Source of the DNA: Hyphomicrobium methylovorum | GTDB lineage: Bacteria > Pseudomonadota > Alphaproteobacteria > Rhizobiales > Hyphomicrobiaceae | NCBI RefSeq assembly: GCF_013626205.1 | Contig: NZ_QHJE01000001.1 | Span: forward strand, 682,001 to 746,000 | Length of the DNA: 64,000 nt | Reading direction: 5' to 3' | Shown: piece by piece, positions 17,814 to 25,526 of the stretch | Layout: each line of letters opens with the position of its first letter | Position numbering within the stretch: position 1 is the stretch's first letter | Position numbers and translations under genes: made by a program | Notes under the pieces: model-generated | The model's database searches: none | What the model saw: only the letters and a program-made list of their open reading frames with translations | What the model was told of the DNA's origin: nothing

Positions 17814-18218
17814 TTACTCCACTAGAAGCAGGAATGACTTCCCTTCGGCTGTCGCGAGTTCCTCGTCGTCCAGCGTGCCGTCATTATCGGGATTGGCAGC
17901 GTGGAACCGCTGCTCGACCACTTTTTCGAATTCCGCCTGATCCAGCGTGCCGTCGTTATCCGGATCGGCAGCCTTCAACGCGGCTTCGTCGATGCGCCCC
18001 TCGAGTTCCTTGGCGTCGAGCGTGCCGTCGTTATCGGGGTCCAACTTCTTAAAAAGCTTGGCTGCCGCTGCTTTTGCTTCCGGCAAATCGACAGTTCCGT
18101 CGTTGTCGGGATCGAGGGCCGTCAGCGAAGCGGATGCTGCCGAAACCGGTCCTACAGGCACAAATGCCAGAATCGCCAGTGCACTCAAAACCGCTGCGCC
18201 GATGTTGGTCGTTTTCAT
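17814..18218 (-). CDS. lanM: Lanmodulin: periplasmic lanthanide-binding EF-hand protein
   Basis: 134 residues, ATG at 18218 with AGGAG nine bases upstream. Signal peptide to VSAAS. Four EF-hand loops: DPDNDGTVDLPE, DPDNDGTLDAKE, DPDNDGTLDQAE and NPDNDGTLDDEE. Each has Pro at loop position 2 and Asp at position 9, and successive loops are only 12-13 residues apart. These are the hallmarks of lanmodulin from Methylobacterium extorquens rather than of calmodulin-like proteins, and length and C-terminal layout match. As in that protein, the fourth loop begins with Asn and is expected to bind more weakly. It lies just downstream of the lanthanide-type dehydrogenase operon and behind a phased palindrome array. 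Confidence 0.93.
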   Translation of the reverse strand: MKTTNIGAAVLSALAILAFVPVGPVSAASASLTALDPDNDGTVDLPEAKAAAAKLFKKLDPDNDGTLDAKELEGRIDEAALKAADPDNDGTLDQAEFEKVVEQRFHAANPDNDGTLDDEELATAEGKSFLLLVE

Positions 18219-18278
18219 CAAAAACTGCTCCTTTGCCTGTATTGCCTGCAAAATCCCCCAAAATCGGAAGAAAATATC

Positions 18279-18377
18279 GGGATGGTTTCCCTCTCATTGG
18301 CAATAACTGCAAACTAACACTGGATTACTTCCCGATGTCTGGTGAAATTTTTCCCGAAATTTAGGGAATTTTTCCCG
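18279..18377. promoter_or_regulatory. Phased palindrome array upstream of lanM
   Basis: Within the 403-bp gap 18219-18621, four 14-mers share one pattern: GGGATGGTTTCCCT (18279), TGGATTACTTCCCG (18321), TGAAATTTTTCCCG (18343) and GGGAATTTTTCCCG (18364, a near-perfect dyad). Starts are 42, 22 and 21 bp apart, so all lie on one face of the helix. They are 61-160 bp upstream of the lanM start. The same palindrome occurs at 29097 and 31987. The rest of the gap (to 18621) is GC-rich and holds nothing else I can identify. Confidence 0.65.
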
Positions 18378-18621
18378 GGAGCGGTTTTGAGATGGGATGG
18401 GGGCCGACTTGTGGCTTGGAGGACGGCCCGGCTCGGGGCCGGTCGGCGGCCGAACGGGACACAACAATCGCCGAACGAGCGGCGGAACACGAAGCTTCTT
18501 AGAAGGGTTCGTGGCTCTGTGTCATGGGCGGATCGATCGTGATGCCGCGCTGCTGCGGAATAGACCAACAGCTTCTCGCCATGCTTCGCAGGCTTCTTGG
18601 CTGAGCGTCAAGCGGTTCGGA

Positions 18622-19242
18622 TTACGTTTTGCGCATTTCCAGCGCCATGCGGATGAGATCCGCGGTTCGCTCGACCGCAAGTTTGCCCTTCATCAAGCTG
18701 CAGGCGTTCGCCACCGTTTTGTAGGCGACGCCGAGTGTGGAGGCGATTGCTGTCAGGCTTTTTCCTTCGCCGAGGAGCCGCAAGATTTCGATCTCTCGCA
18801 TTGTGAGACGTTCGAGAAGGTCGCCGTCGCCGGAGAACTGCTTCAACGCGAGGTCTGTTGCGATCTCTCGTTCGACGTAACGCTTTCCTTCTGCAACGCG
18901 CAGCACAGCCGTGACGAGTTCTTCCGCAGACGCGCCTTTGGAGATGTATCCTCGCGCGCCCGCCTGTACGGCCCGTGCCGCGTAAATCGCCTCAGCGTGC
19001 ATACTGAGCATCAGAACTTTTGCGTTCGGGCTTTCAATCTGAAACCGTTTCAAGAGTTCCAGTCCGCTCGCCCCGGCAAGACTGATGTCGAGGATGACGA
19101 CATCCGGCGACTGCTGCCGGAAGACCGCGAGGGCTTCGTGGCTCGTCGCTGCTTCGTAAATCTCGGCGTTTGGAATTGCCGAGAGAAGTCGCCGCACGCC
19201 TTGGCGAACGAGAACATGATCATCGACCAGAAGGAGTTTCAT
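18622..19242 (-). CDS. NarL/LuxR-type response regulator of the lanthanide-type operon
   Basis: 206 residues. Receiver domain with D7/D8, phospho-acceptor D52 in VVILDISLAG and K102; C-terminal LuxR HTH (LTMREIEILRLLGEGKSL, AYKTVANACSLMKGKLA). The ATG overlaps the kinase stop by four bases. It is the last gene of the operon that begins with the XoxF-type dehydrogenase, 403 bp ahead of lanM. Homologous to the regulators at 1548-2237 and 33592-34209. Likely to control dehydrogenase and lanM expression; inferred from context. Confidence 0.9.
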   Translation of the reverse strand: MKLLLVDDHVLVRQGVRRLLSAIPNAEIYEAATSHEALAVFRQQSPDVVILDISLAGASGLELLKRFQIESPNAKVLMLSMHAEAIYAARAVQAGARGYISKGASAEELVTAVLRVAEGKRYVEREIATDLALKQFSGDGDLLERLTMREIEILRLLGEGKSLTAIASTLGVAYKTVANACSLMKGKLAVERTADLIRMALEMRKT

Positions 19243-20606
19243 GGCACGTTCGACCCTGCTTCAAGATGTTGATTTGGTTGTATGGATTCAGCGGAAAACT
19301 CTGGTGGGAATTGTGCTTCGACGAGCGCGCCTTCCCCATCGGTGCGGTTTTGAATGGAGAAGACTCCGCATTTCGATGCAACGCGCTCTCGCATGCCGGT
19401 TAATCCGTGCCCAGCACGCAGCGATTTCAATCCACCGCCGTTGTCTTTGACACTCACCCGAACGCCCTGCCCCTCGTCCCGCGATACGGCAATATCGATC
19501 GCGGTCGTCTTGCCGTGGCGTACGGCGTTGCTCATGCTTTCCTGGACAATCCGATAGACGACGGGATCGAGATCGGCACCAACGCCATCTTCCGGAACAC
19601 TCGCTTCCACCTTGAGCGTCGGATGGCGCGATGTCCAAAACTCGATTAGCCGCTTGATCGATGCGTCGAGACCGAGGTCTTCCACCGTTCCGCTTCTTAG
19701 ACGACCGAGGATTTGAAGCACGCGCTTCTGACTCAAGCTGACCGCTTCGCGTATGGATTCAAGACGTTCGAGCGCATCGCTATTCACGCCAGTCCCAAGC
19801 GCCTTTTGCACGCCCGCGGTATCGAGGCCGACCGAAAACAGAAGCGGTCCGATCTCGTCGTGCAGATCGCGCGCGAGTTCCGCCCGCTCTTCGTCTTGCA
19901 CGCTCGAAAGTTGCTCTTCCAACAGCGCTTTCGATGCTTCCGCTTGCTCGAGTTGAACCGCCATATGGTTGAACCCGCGCGCCACCGCTTGCAGATCGCG
20001 AGAGCCCGTTTCCGGAAGTCGCGTTGTGAAATCGCGCTGCGCGACAAGAGAAAGCGCGTGATTGAGATCCATCAAAGGCTTGAGTTCGCGACCGACCGTC
20101 CAATAGATCAGCGCCGAAACCAAGCCAGTTAGTATTGCCATAACGACAAGGCTGCTTCCCAGATCCTCCCACAATTCCTGCACCTCGTTGCGAGGGTCGG
20201 CCTCCATGAGAAACGACTGATAGCCATGGACGTTGTCCGGCACCGGGATACTTGACGTTTCGGGCGGACCTCCAAACAACGCGATAAACCAATCGGGCGC
20301 GGGGTCAGACGGCATTGCGATGCGCGATTCCGCGACGCGCTCACCGTTCATGCCGATCAGAGAAACCTTGAGGTGGCGGCCACCGCTGAACCGATCGATG
20401 ACACTAGGCATCTGCTGATACGGCGCGGAGGATCGCTCCAATTCGCCGACGGCGTCTTTCAGAACCTGCTCGCCGACGACAAACGCCGCGTGCAACTCGG
20501 TGCGGATCTTTCCTGCTGCCCGCCAATATGACATCGCCGCGCCCATGATGAGGCTAAGCCCCAGGACGAGGGCGACGCGCAACAATAAGCGCTGGCGAAG
20601 CGACAT
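19239..20606 (-). CDS. Membrane sensor histidine kinase of the lanthanide-type operon
   Basis: 455 residues from the ATG at 20606 (GGTGG six bases upstream; a GTG at 20639 would overlap the preceding gene). Two membrane segments (about 8-25 and 152-170) flank a periplasmic sensor domain; HAMP about 171-220; HisKA_3 with H249 in ELARDLHDEIGP; HATPase with VQESMSNAVRHG, DNGGGL and GHGLTGMRERV. Starts 16 bp after the YVTN propeller gene. Being encoded inside a quinoprotein operon suggests it senses a substrate or metal signal in the periplasm. Homologue of the kinases at 2234-3703 and 34318-35679. Confidence 0.9.
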   Translation of the reverse strand: MSLRQRLLLRVALVLGLSLIMGAAMSYWRAAGKIRTELHAAFVVGEQVLKDAVGELERSSAPYQQMPSVIDRFSGGRHLKVSLIGMNGERVAESRIAMPSDPAPDWFIALFGGPPETSSIPVPDNVHGYQSFLMEADPRNEVQELWEDLGSSLVVMAILTGLVSALIYWTVGRELKPLMDLNHALSLVAQRDFTTRLPETGSRDLQAVARGFNHMAVQLEQAEASKALLEEQLSSVQDEERAELARDLHDEIGPLLFSVGLDTAGVQKALGTGVNSDALERLESIREAVSLSQKRVLQILGRLRSGTVEDLGLDASIKRLIEFWTSRHPTLKVEASVPEDGVGADLDPVVYRIVQESMSNAVRHGKTTAIDIAVSRDEGQGVRVSVKDNGGGLKSLRAGHGLTGMRERVASKCGVFSIQNRTDGEGALVEAQFPPEFSAESIQPNQHLEAGSNVP

Positions 20607-20622
20607 GGTGAACCACCAAGCG

Positions 20623-21591
20623 TCACGGTTTAAACACAAGACCCCAAGGCAAACGTCCTACAGGCACAGACTTCTCGGCTTTCAACGACGCGACGTCGAT
20701 GACGGTAACATCGTTCGAGAGGCCATTCGCCGTAAAAAGCTTTGTTCGGTCGGCGTTGAAGTCCAGATGCCAGGGGCGCTGCCCGACGAGGATTAGACTT
20801 TCGACCTTGTATGTTTCGGTATTGATGACAGCCACGCGGTTCGCCCTGCCGAGCGCTACAAACCCGCGCTTGCCGTCAGCGGAGAACTGCACGCCCATCG
20901 GCTGGATGAGTTCCGGACGGACGCCTGGAATATCGAATGTCAGACGCTGGGCGATCTGGCGTGTTTCCGCGTCGATGACGGAGACGGTGCCACCCACCTC
21001 GGCCGTGACCCAAACATGTTTTCCGTCCGGTGTGTAGCGAGCGACGCGCGGGCGCGTATCGACCAGAACGTTGGCGACGACCTTCAGTGTTTTGGTGTCG
21101 ATGAAATGAGCCATGCTGGTCGATTCAGACGTGGCGACGACAATGCTGTCGTCCGGCGAGACCGCCATGCCTTCCGGTTCGACGCCGATCTGAATTTCGC
21201 CCTTTACACTGCCGTCCGCCGTGTTGACGACGGTGACCATGCCATCGTCTTCGTTAGCGATGTAGAGCAGCTTTCCTGCGTGATCGATGTCGAGGAGCTC
21301 GGGATCCGGACCTGACGTTTCGTGCGTGGCAGTAATTTCGAGCGTTGCCGTATCCATCACATCGAGGCGGTTGTCGTCGCCAGCGCAGATGTAAAGCGTC
21401 TTGTAATCGGGAGAGAGAACCATCCCGCGGGGACGTCGACCGACCGGAACCGTTTTCACGACCTTCAACGTCTCAGTATCGAGAACGGTGATGGTGTTGT
21501 CTTTCTCATTGCTGATAAATGCCGTGCCCGCGGCCGCCGGCAGGGAGAATGCGCAGGACGCGATTGCAAGGCCAAAAGCAAAACGTTTCAT
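20623..21591 (-). CDS. Quinoprotein-associated YVTN beta-propeller protein
   Basis: 322 residues with signal peptide (MKRFAFGLAIASCAFSLPAA) and a seven-bladed YVTN propeller (GTAFISNEKDNTITVLDTET, YICAGDDNRLDVMDTATLEI, KLLYIANEDDGMVTVVNTAD, FTANGLSNDVTVIDVASLK). The family recurs in PQQ-dependent alcohol dehydrogenase clusters. GGAA lies seven bases before the ATG. Sits 22 bp after the ABC-type binding protein gene. Biochemical role not established; a periplasmic accessory to dehydrogenase maturation or electron transfer is plausible. Confidence 0.88.
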   Translation of the reverse strand: MKRFAFGLAIASCAFSLPAAAGTAFISNEKDNTITVLDTETLKVVKTVPVGRRPRGMVLSPDYKTLYICAGDDNRLDVMDTATLEITATHETSGPDPELLDIDHAGKLLYIANEDDGMVTVVNTADGSVKGEIQIGVEPEGMAVSPDDSIVVATSESTSMAHFIDTKTLKVVANVLVDTRPRVARYTPDGKHVWVTAEVGGTVSVIDAETRQIAQRLTFDIPGVRPELIQPMGVQFSADGKRGFVALGRANRVAVINTETYKVESLILVGQRPWHLDFNADRTKLFTANGLSNDVTVIDVASLKAEKSVPVGRLPWGLVFKP

Positions 21592-21613
21592 GGTGCATTC
21601 CGATGCTGGGTTT

Positions 21614-22885
21614 TCAGTTCTTGTTTCGGCATTTGGATTCAGGTTCGTCGTAGCCGAGTGTATCGGTCAGATATTTCGGATGCAGGAAGCCATCCTGAGG
21701 CGAAACGGAAACAAGCGCTCTTGGGCCTGCGAGTAAAATTGGCTGACGCAATTGCCGGTCCCATTTTCGGAACGTCATGCCTTGAGACTTGAAGCCAGCA
21801 ACCTCAAAGCGGTCTGACATCAGATAGGCGCGCAGCGTGGCGACGTCGGCGGAGTTAGTGCGTGTGGCGGCTTCGCCGAATGTGCGGGCCGCGAGCCAGC
21901 CGGAGTAATCCCGCTCGGTCATGATGCGACCTGCTTTGCGCTCAAAGCGGTTCTGCATCTGCGTTGCAGCGGCTTCTTCGTAAGAGCGATGCCAAGAGAG
22001 CGCCATCAGGCCGTGCGTTCCAGCGATCGGGCGCGGCTCATACGTGTTGAAGAGCAGATAGTCTCCGAAGCTTTCGCCGGTGTCGGCAACGATGATGACA
22101 TCATAGTTGCCAAGGCCTTGCGTCAGCAGCGGCATCTGCGTCTGAATTTGCTGGTGCCCAGTATCGGTGCGCCGCGAGCCAGCGTGATAGGTGTAGGTTT
22201 TTTCGCCGACGATCTTGCCGCCGAAGCGTTTCGCGGCGCGGCGCACGGCTTCGGCGTACTCTTTATCGTCAGGCGTGGTGCCTGAGATGAGCGCCCAATT
22301 TCGCCAGCGCTTCCAGATCAGGTACTGCGCAAGCGCGTCCGCCCGCATGGCCCAGTCCGGCAGAATATGAAACACGTTCGTGCGGCAATTCTCGTTGCGC
22401 AGCGCGTCGTCGTTGGAGCGGATATTGAAAATGATGGCGCTTTGCGCTTCGGGGAGATCGGCAACGGCAAGAAGATCGGCCGGTTCCAAGTCGGCGATAA
22501 TCAGAGAGATGCCCGATGCCAGGACCTCTCGGGCCTTGGTCTTGATGTCATCCGTTTCCGGCACGATGGCTTCGAGCATCGTGAAGTTCTGACCGATCAA
22601 GCGCCCGGTGCGATTGTCTTCCTCCAATCCGACGCGCGCGCCTTGGATACCCTTGTCTGTATAAATTTTGTCGACCAGCGAGAGCGGTTCAATCTCCGCA
22701 TAGGCTTTTCCGAGATACGCCATTTTAATCGTGGTCGTTTTTGCCGGATCGACTCCGGGCAAGGCGTCGCCGCCTTGCACCGGCACCGCAAACGTCAATG
22801 CGAATGTTACAACCGCCATGGCAAAGCACTTTGCGCTAACAAGCGCGCGTTGATGGCGTTTGCCCGTGCATCTGCCTCGAGTCAC
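21614..22885 (-). CDS. ABC-type substrate-binding protein associated with PQQ dehydrogenases
   Basis: 423 residues from a GTG overlapping the cytochrome stop (GTGA), with AGAGG six bases upstream. Signal peptide region about residues 20-40 after a basic head (MTRGRCTGKRHQRALVS). The mature protein is a type I periplasmic-binding fold (IKMAYLGKAYAEIEPLSLVDK, NRTGRLIGQNFTMLEA, VIIVADTGESFGDYL) of the branched-chain amino-acid type, a class repeatedly found in quinoprotein clusters. No ABC permease or ATPase gene accompanies it, so it may act as a sensor or chaperone rather than in import. Confidence 0.85.
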   Translation of the reverse strand: MTRGRCTGKRHQRALVSAKCFAMAVVTFALTFAVPVQGGDALPGVDPAKTTTIKMAYLGKAYAEIEPLSLVDKIYTDKGIQGARVGLEEDNRTGRLIGQNFTMLEAIVPETDDIKTKAREVLASGISLIIADLEPADLLAVADLPEAQSAIIFNIRSNDDALRNENCRTNVFHILPDWAMRADALAQYLIWKRWRNWALISGTTPDDKEYAEAVRRAAKRFGGKIVGEKTYTYHAGSRRTDTGHQQIQTQMPLLTQGLGNYDVIIVADTGESFGDYLLFNTYEPRPIAGTHGLMALSWHRSYEEAAATQMQNRFERKAGRIMTERDYSGWLAARTFGEAATRTNSADVATLRAYLMSDRFEVAGFKSQGMTFRKWDRQLRQPILLAGPRALVSVSPQDGFLHPKYLTDTLGYDEPESKCRNKN

Positions 22886-23469
22886 CAATTCCTCTTGGAA
22901 CCTTTGTAAAGCGAATGCACGAAGGCAACGATTTTCCAGAGCTCATCGTCGGTCTTGATCAGTTCGCCGAATGGCGGCATCGGGCCGACGACGCTTTCCT
23001 GGCCTTTGCGCGCCAATCCGTAATTCTTCTGTAGCTCCTGACTGCCCTGCGAAATCAGACGAAACAGAATGTCGTCGTCGCTGCCATACACCCAGGTTTC
23101 GTTCGTGAGCGGGGGACACATGCCACCGCCACCACCGCCGCCATGACAGCCGTTGCAGCTGTAAGAGAAGTACAGTTTCTTGCCTTCTTCGATCTTGTCT
23201 GGCTGATCGGTGTAAGGGTTTTTCATCGAACCGAGGGGATGTCCCTTGTCGACTTCCAGCGGAGGTTTGTTCTCTACCGGCGTCGGCTTTCTCGCCTTGA
23301 ATTCCTTATAGGCCTTGGCCGCCGCCATCTTGGCCTCGGCCTGCGGATCGTCGGGATCGATCGCAATTTCATCATCAGCAATTACCGGGCGCGACGAAAT
23401 CAAAGTCATCGCCGTCACTCCGAAAAGTGCGACAGCCGATAAAGCTAAAAGGGTCTTCCAGTATCTCAC
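22882..23469 (-). CDS. PedF-like c-type cytochrome
   Basis: 195 residues from a GTG at 23469 with GAGGA six bases upstream; the frame also opens at 23514 but that extension lacks a site and spoils the signal peptide (RYWKTLLALSAVALFGVTA). One haem site, CNGCH at residues 105-109, followed by a Gly run and MCPPL; VGPMPPFGEL probably provides the axial Met. This resembles the c-550 PedF-type cytochromes of PQQ-alcohol dehydrogenase clusters and is the likely electron acceptor for the XoxF-type enzyme, playing the part MxaG plays for MxaF. Confidence 0.87.
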   Translation of the reverse strand: MRYWKTLLALSAVALFGVTAMTLISSRPVIADDEIAIDPDDPQAEAKMAAAKAYKEFKARKPTPVENKPPLEVDKGHPLGSMKNPYTDQPDKIEEGKKLYFSYSCNGCHGGGGGGGMCPPLTNETWVYGSDDDILFRLISQGSQELQKNYGLARKGQESVVGPMPPFGELIKTDDELWKIVAFVHSLYKGSKRNW

Positions 23470-23586
23470 GAGTTGATCCTCTTCATTTGCCGTTGAAAGC
23501 GTGAAATTTCCCATTCACGTGACTATTGGCGATTATTTAAACCGTTCGCTCTTTCCTAAAATTCCCGAATTTCCGATTGCGCATCG

Positions 23587-25395
23587 TCAATTGCGTCGCG
23601 CTTGGGACAGCAGATTGAGCAGACTCACGACGGCCGTGTTCCCGTTCTGGCGTGCGACGTCGGCGGGCGTCTGACCGTCACGCGATTTGAGCGTGGGATC
23701 AGCACCGGCCTGCACAAGCGCTCCGACGATCGGCGCATTGTTATGGGCGGCGGCCAGAATGAGCGCTGTCACGCCAGAGCCCGACACATCGTTTACTTTC
23801 GCGCCCTTGGCGATCAACGCACGCGCAACCTCCAGCGGACCTGGATCGGTCGGATTGAGTTTTTCAATGCGGGACACACCGGCGCCGAGAGTCAACTCGC
23901 GGCTTTCGGTTCCGGAAATCAGCATCAATGGTGTGAGCTTCGCTTCGCCGTCCGCCGCCTCGACGTCGGCGCCCGCGTCCACAAGCGCAATCGCTGCCTT
24001 GTAAGCATTTTGCAGGATCGCGAGGGCGAGCGGAGTTACACCGTTGGGCGTCCGAAGTTCAACGTCAGCGCCGTGTTTGACGAGCACCGTTACCGCGTCC
24101 GGCAAATCGCGGAGAACCGCATGCTGAAGCGGCGTGAAGCCGTCCCGGTCGCGCTGGTTGACGTCTGCCTTGTTGTCGAGGAGCGCGGTTATAATCTCGG
24201 AACGTTTATTGCGCGAGGCAATGTGCAAAGGCGCGTAGCCTTCGGAATTGAGCTTGTTGACGTTGCCGCCCTTCTCGATGAGGAACGCCACGCGCGTCAG
24301 ATCTCCTGCCAAGACCGCGTTCGACAATTCCTGATCGACACTCACGCCCTCTTTCAGCCAGGCTTCGAGCTTCTCGCGCGTGACCTTCTGGTCCGGCGCT
24401 ACCGGCACGTTCGCGTTGGCCTGCTCATCAATAAGCGGCTTTGTATAAATGCCGTGCGAGGGGAGATCTCCCGGCACGTAACAGCGACTGCATTGAACGA
24501 GCGGCACGCCATAGTCGCGCAGAATTTTTTCGATCTCGGCCTTCTTGGCATCGATCGCGAGATCGAATTTGTACTTCAAAATCCAATCGATCTTGCGCAA
24601 GCCGATCGTGAGATCGAACTCAAGGGGAACGTCGTCTTCGTCGAGATTGACAGGCTGGACGACGATCGGCGCGCCTTTCATGGTCTTGAGCCAACCTGCA
24701 AAGGGGCCCCAGACGGCGGCGACGTCGAGCTTGCCGTCGATGACGTCCTGCACTTGCCGCCAAGGTTGAACGGACGGGTCGAGATCGGCGTTGTGGCTCA
24801 GCACGTGCAGCTTCACGTTGGTGCGAATACCGCGTTCGGCGAGAGCGGTGCGCAATGAGGACGTCTGGAAGGTTCCGATAGACAGCGTCTTGAGCTGCGG
24901 ATCGTCGAGGTTTTTGATCTTGAGTCCGCGATCATTGCGATACGCGAGAACGTACGTCGTGCGATAGATCGGCTCCGTCGTCAGTACGCGCTCAAAGCCG
25001 ACAGGAAGATCAAGAAGAACATCGCATTCGCCGGACTCGAATGTCTGTCGCGTAATTCCGCGCTCAAGGTAGGGACGCCAAAAATAGGTAACGTGCGTGC
25101 CCATCTCGGCTGCAATGAGTTCGATGATTTTATTTTCAAACCCAGCACGATTGATATCGGAGAGCGGCATGTTGCCGGGATCACCGCAAACGCGCAGTCC
25201 GCTCAGCTTGCGTGCGATGGCGGCTTTCTTGAGCGCCGTGTGATCGGCCGACGTCAGCGGCAACTGTGCTTCCAGGCGCGCGAGCGCTGCCTCAAGCCGC
25301 TGCTGATCCTTGTTCGCTCGATCATCGGCTGCAGCAGGCAGCGCCAACGAAAGACACAAAAGCGAAAGGGCCGCGGCAAACGAATAACGCATCAT
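23587..25395 (-). CDS. Quinoprotein-associated solute-binding protein fused to ankyrin repeats
   Basis: 602 residues from MMRYSFAAALSLLCLSLALP (ATG at 25395; the frame runs further upstream without a signal). Residues about 50-330 form a family 3 solute-binding domain of the MxaJ/XoxJ type (LRVCGDPGNMPLSDI, ENKIIELIAAEMG, DVLLDLPVGFERVLTT, VWGPFAGW), ending near a CSRC motif (VQCSRCYVPGDLP). Residues about 385-600 carry about six ankyrin repeats (GYAPLHIASRNKRSEIITAL, GFTPLQHAVLRDLPDAVTVL, GVTALILAAAHNNAPIVGAL). Periplasmic ankyrins are uncommon. It occupies the xoxJ slot directly after the dehydrogenase gene. Confidence 0.88.
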   Translation of the reverse strand: MMRYSFAAALSLLCLSLALPAAADDRANKDQQRLEAALARLEAQLPLTSADHTALKKAAIARKLSGLRVCGDPGNMPLSDINRAGFENKIIELIAAEMGTHVTYFWRPYLERGITRQTFESGECDVLLDLPVGFERVLTTEPIYRTTYVLAYRNDRGLKIKNLDDPQLKTLSIGTFQTSSLRTALAERGIRTNVKLHVLSHNADLDPSVQPWRQVQDVIDGKLDVAAVWGPFAGWLKTMKGAPIVVQPVNLDEDDVPLEFDLTIGLRKIDWILKYKFDLAIDAKKAEIEKILRDYGVPLVQCSRCYVPGDLPSHGIYTKPLIDEQANANVPVAPDQKVTREKLEAWLKEGVSVDQELSNAVLAGDLTRVAFLIEKGGNVNKLNSEGYAPLHIASRNKRSEIITALLDNKADVNQRDRDGFTPLQHAVLRDLPDAVTVLVKHGADVELRTPNGVTPLALAILQNAYKAAIALVDAGADVEAADGEAKLTPLMLISGTESRELTLGAGVSRIEKLNPTDPGPLEVARALIAKGAKVNDVSGSGVTALILAAAHNNAPIVGALVQAGADPTLKSRDGQTPADVARQNGNTAVVSLLNLLSQARRN

Positions 25396-25526
25396 CAAAA
25401 AATTCCGGGTCGGTCCAAAACGAGTATTCGCTTGCGATATGCGGCACACGGAAAGGGTTTCGAGAGACGTCGGCGCCGGGCGAAACTTCATTCGCCCAGC
25501 GCCGTCCGTGTGCCCCGTGCGTTCGA

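Noticed and set aside
17814..18218. Calmodulin-like or generic EF-hand calcium protein
   Set aside because: Pro at loop position 2 in all four loops, 12-13 residue spacing and the signal peptide fit lanmodulin better than calcium EF-hand proteins.
23602..24858. A 418-residue plus-strand open frame opposite the ankyrin-fusion gene
   Set aside because: Composition is Arg/Asp/Val-biased and domain-free, and the minus-strand gene has clear ankyrin and binding-protein motifs.
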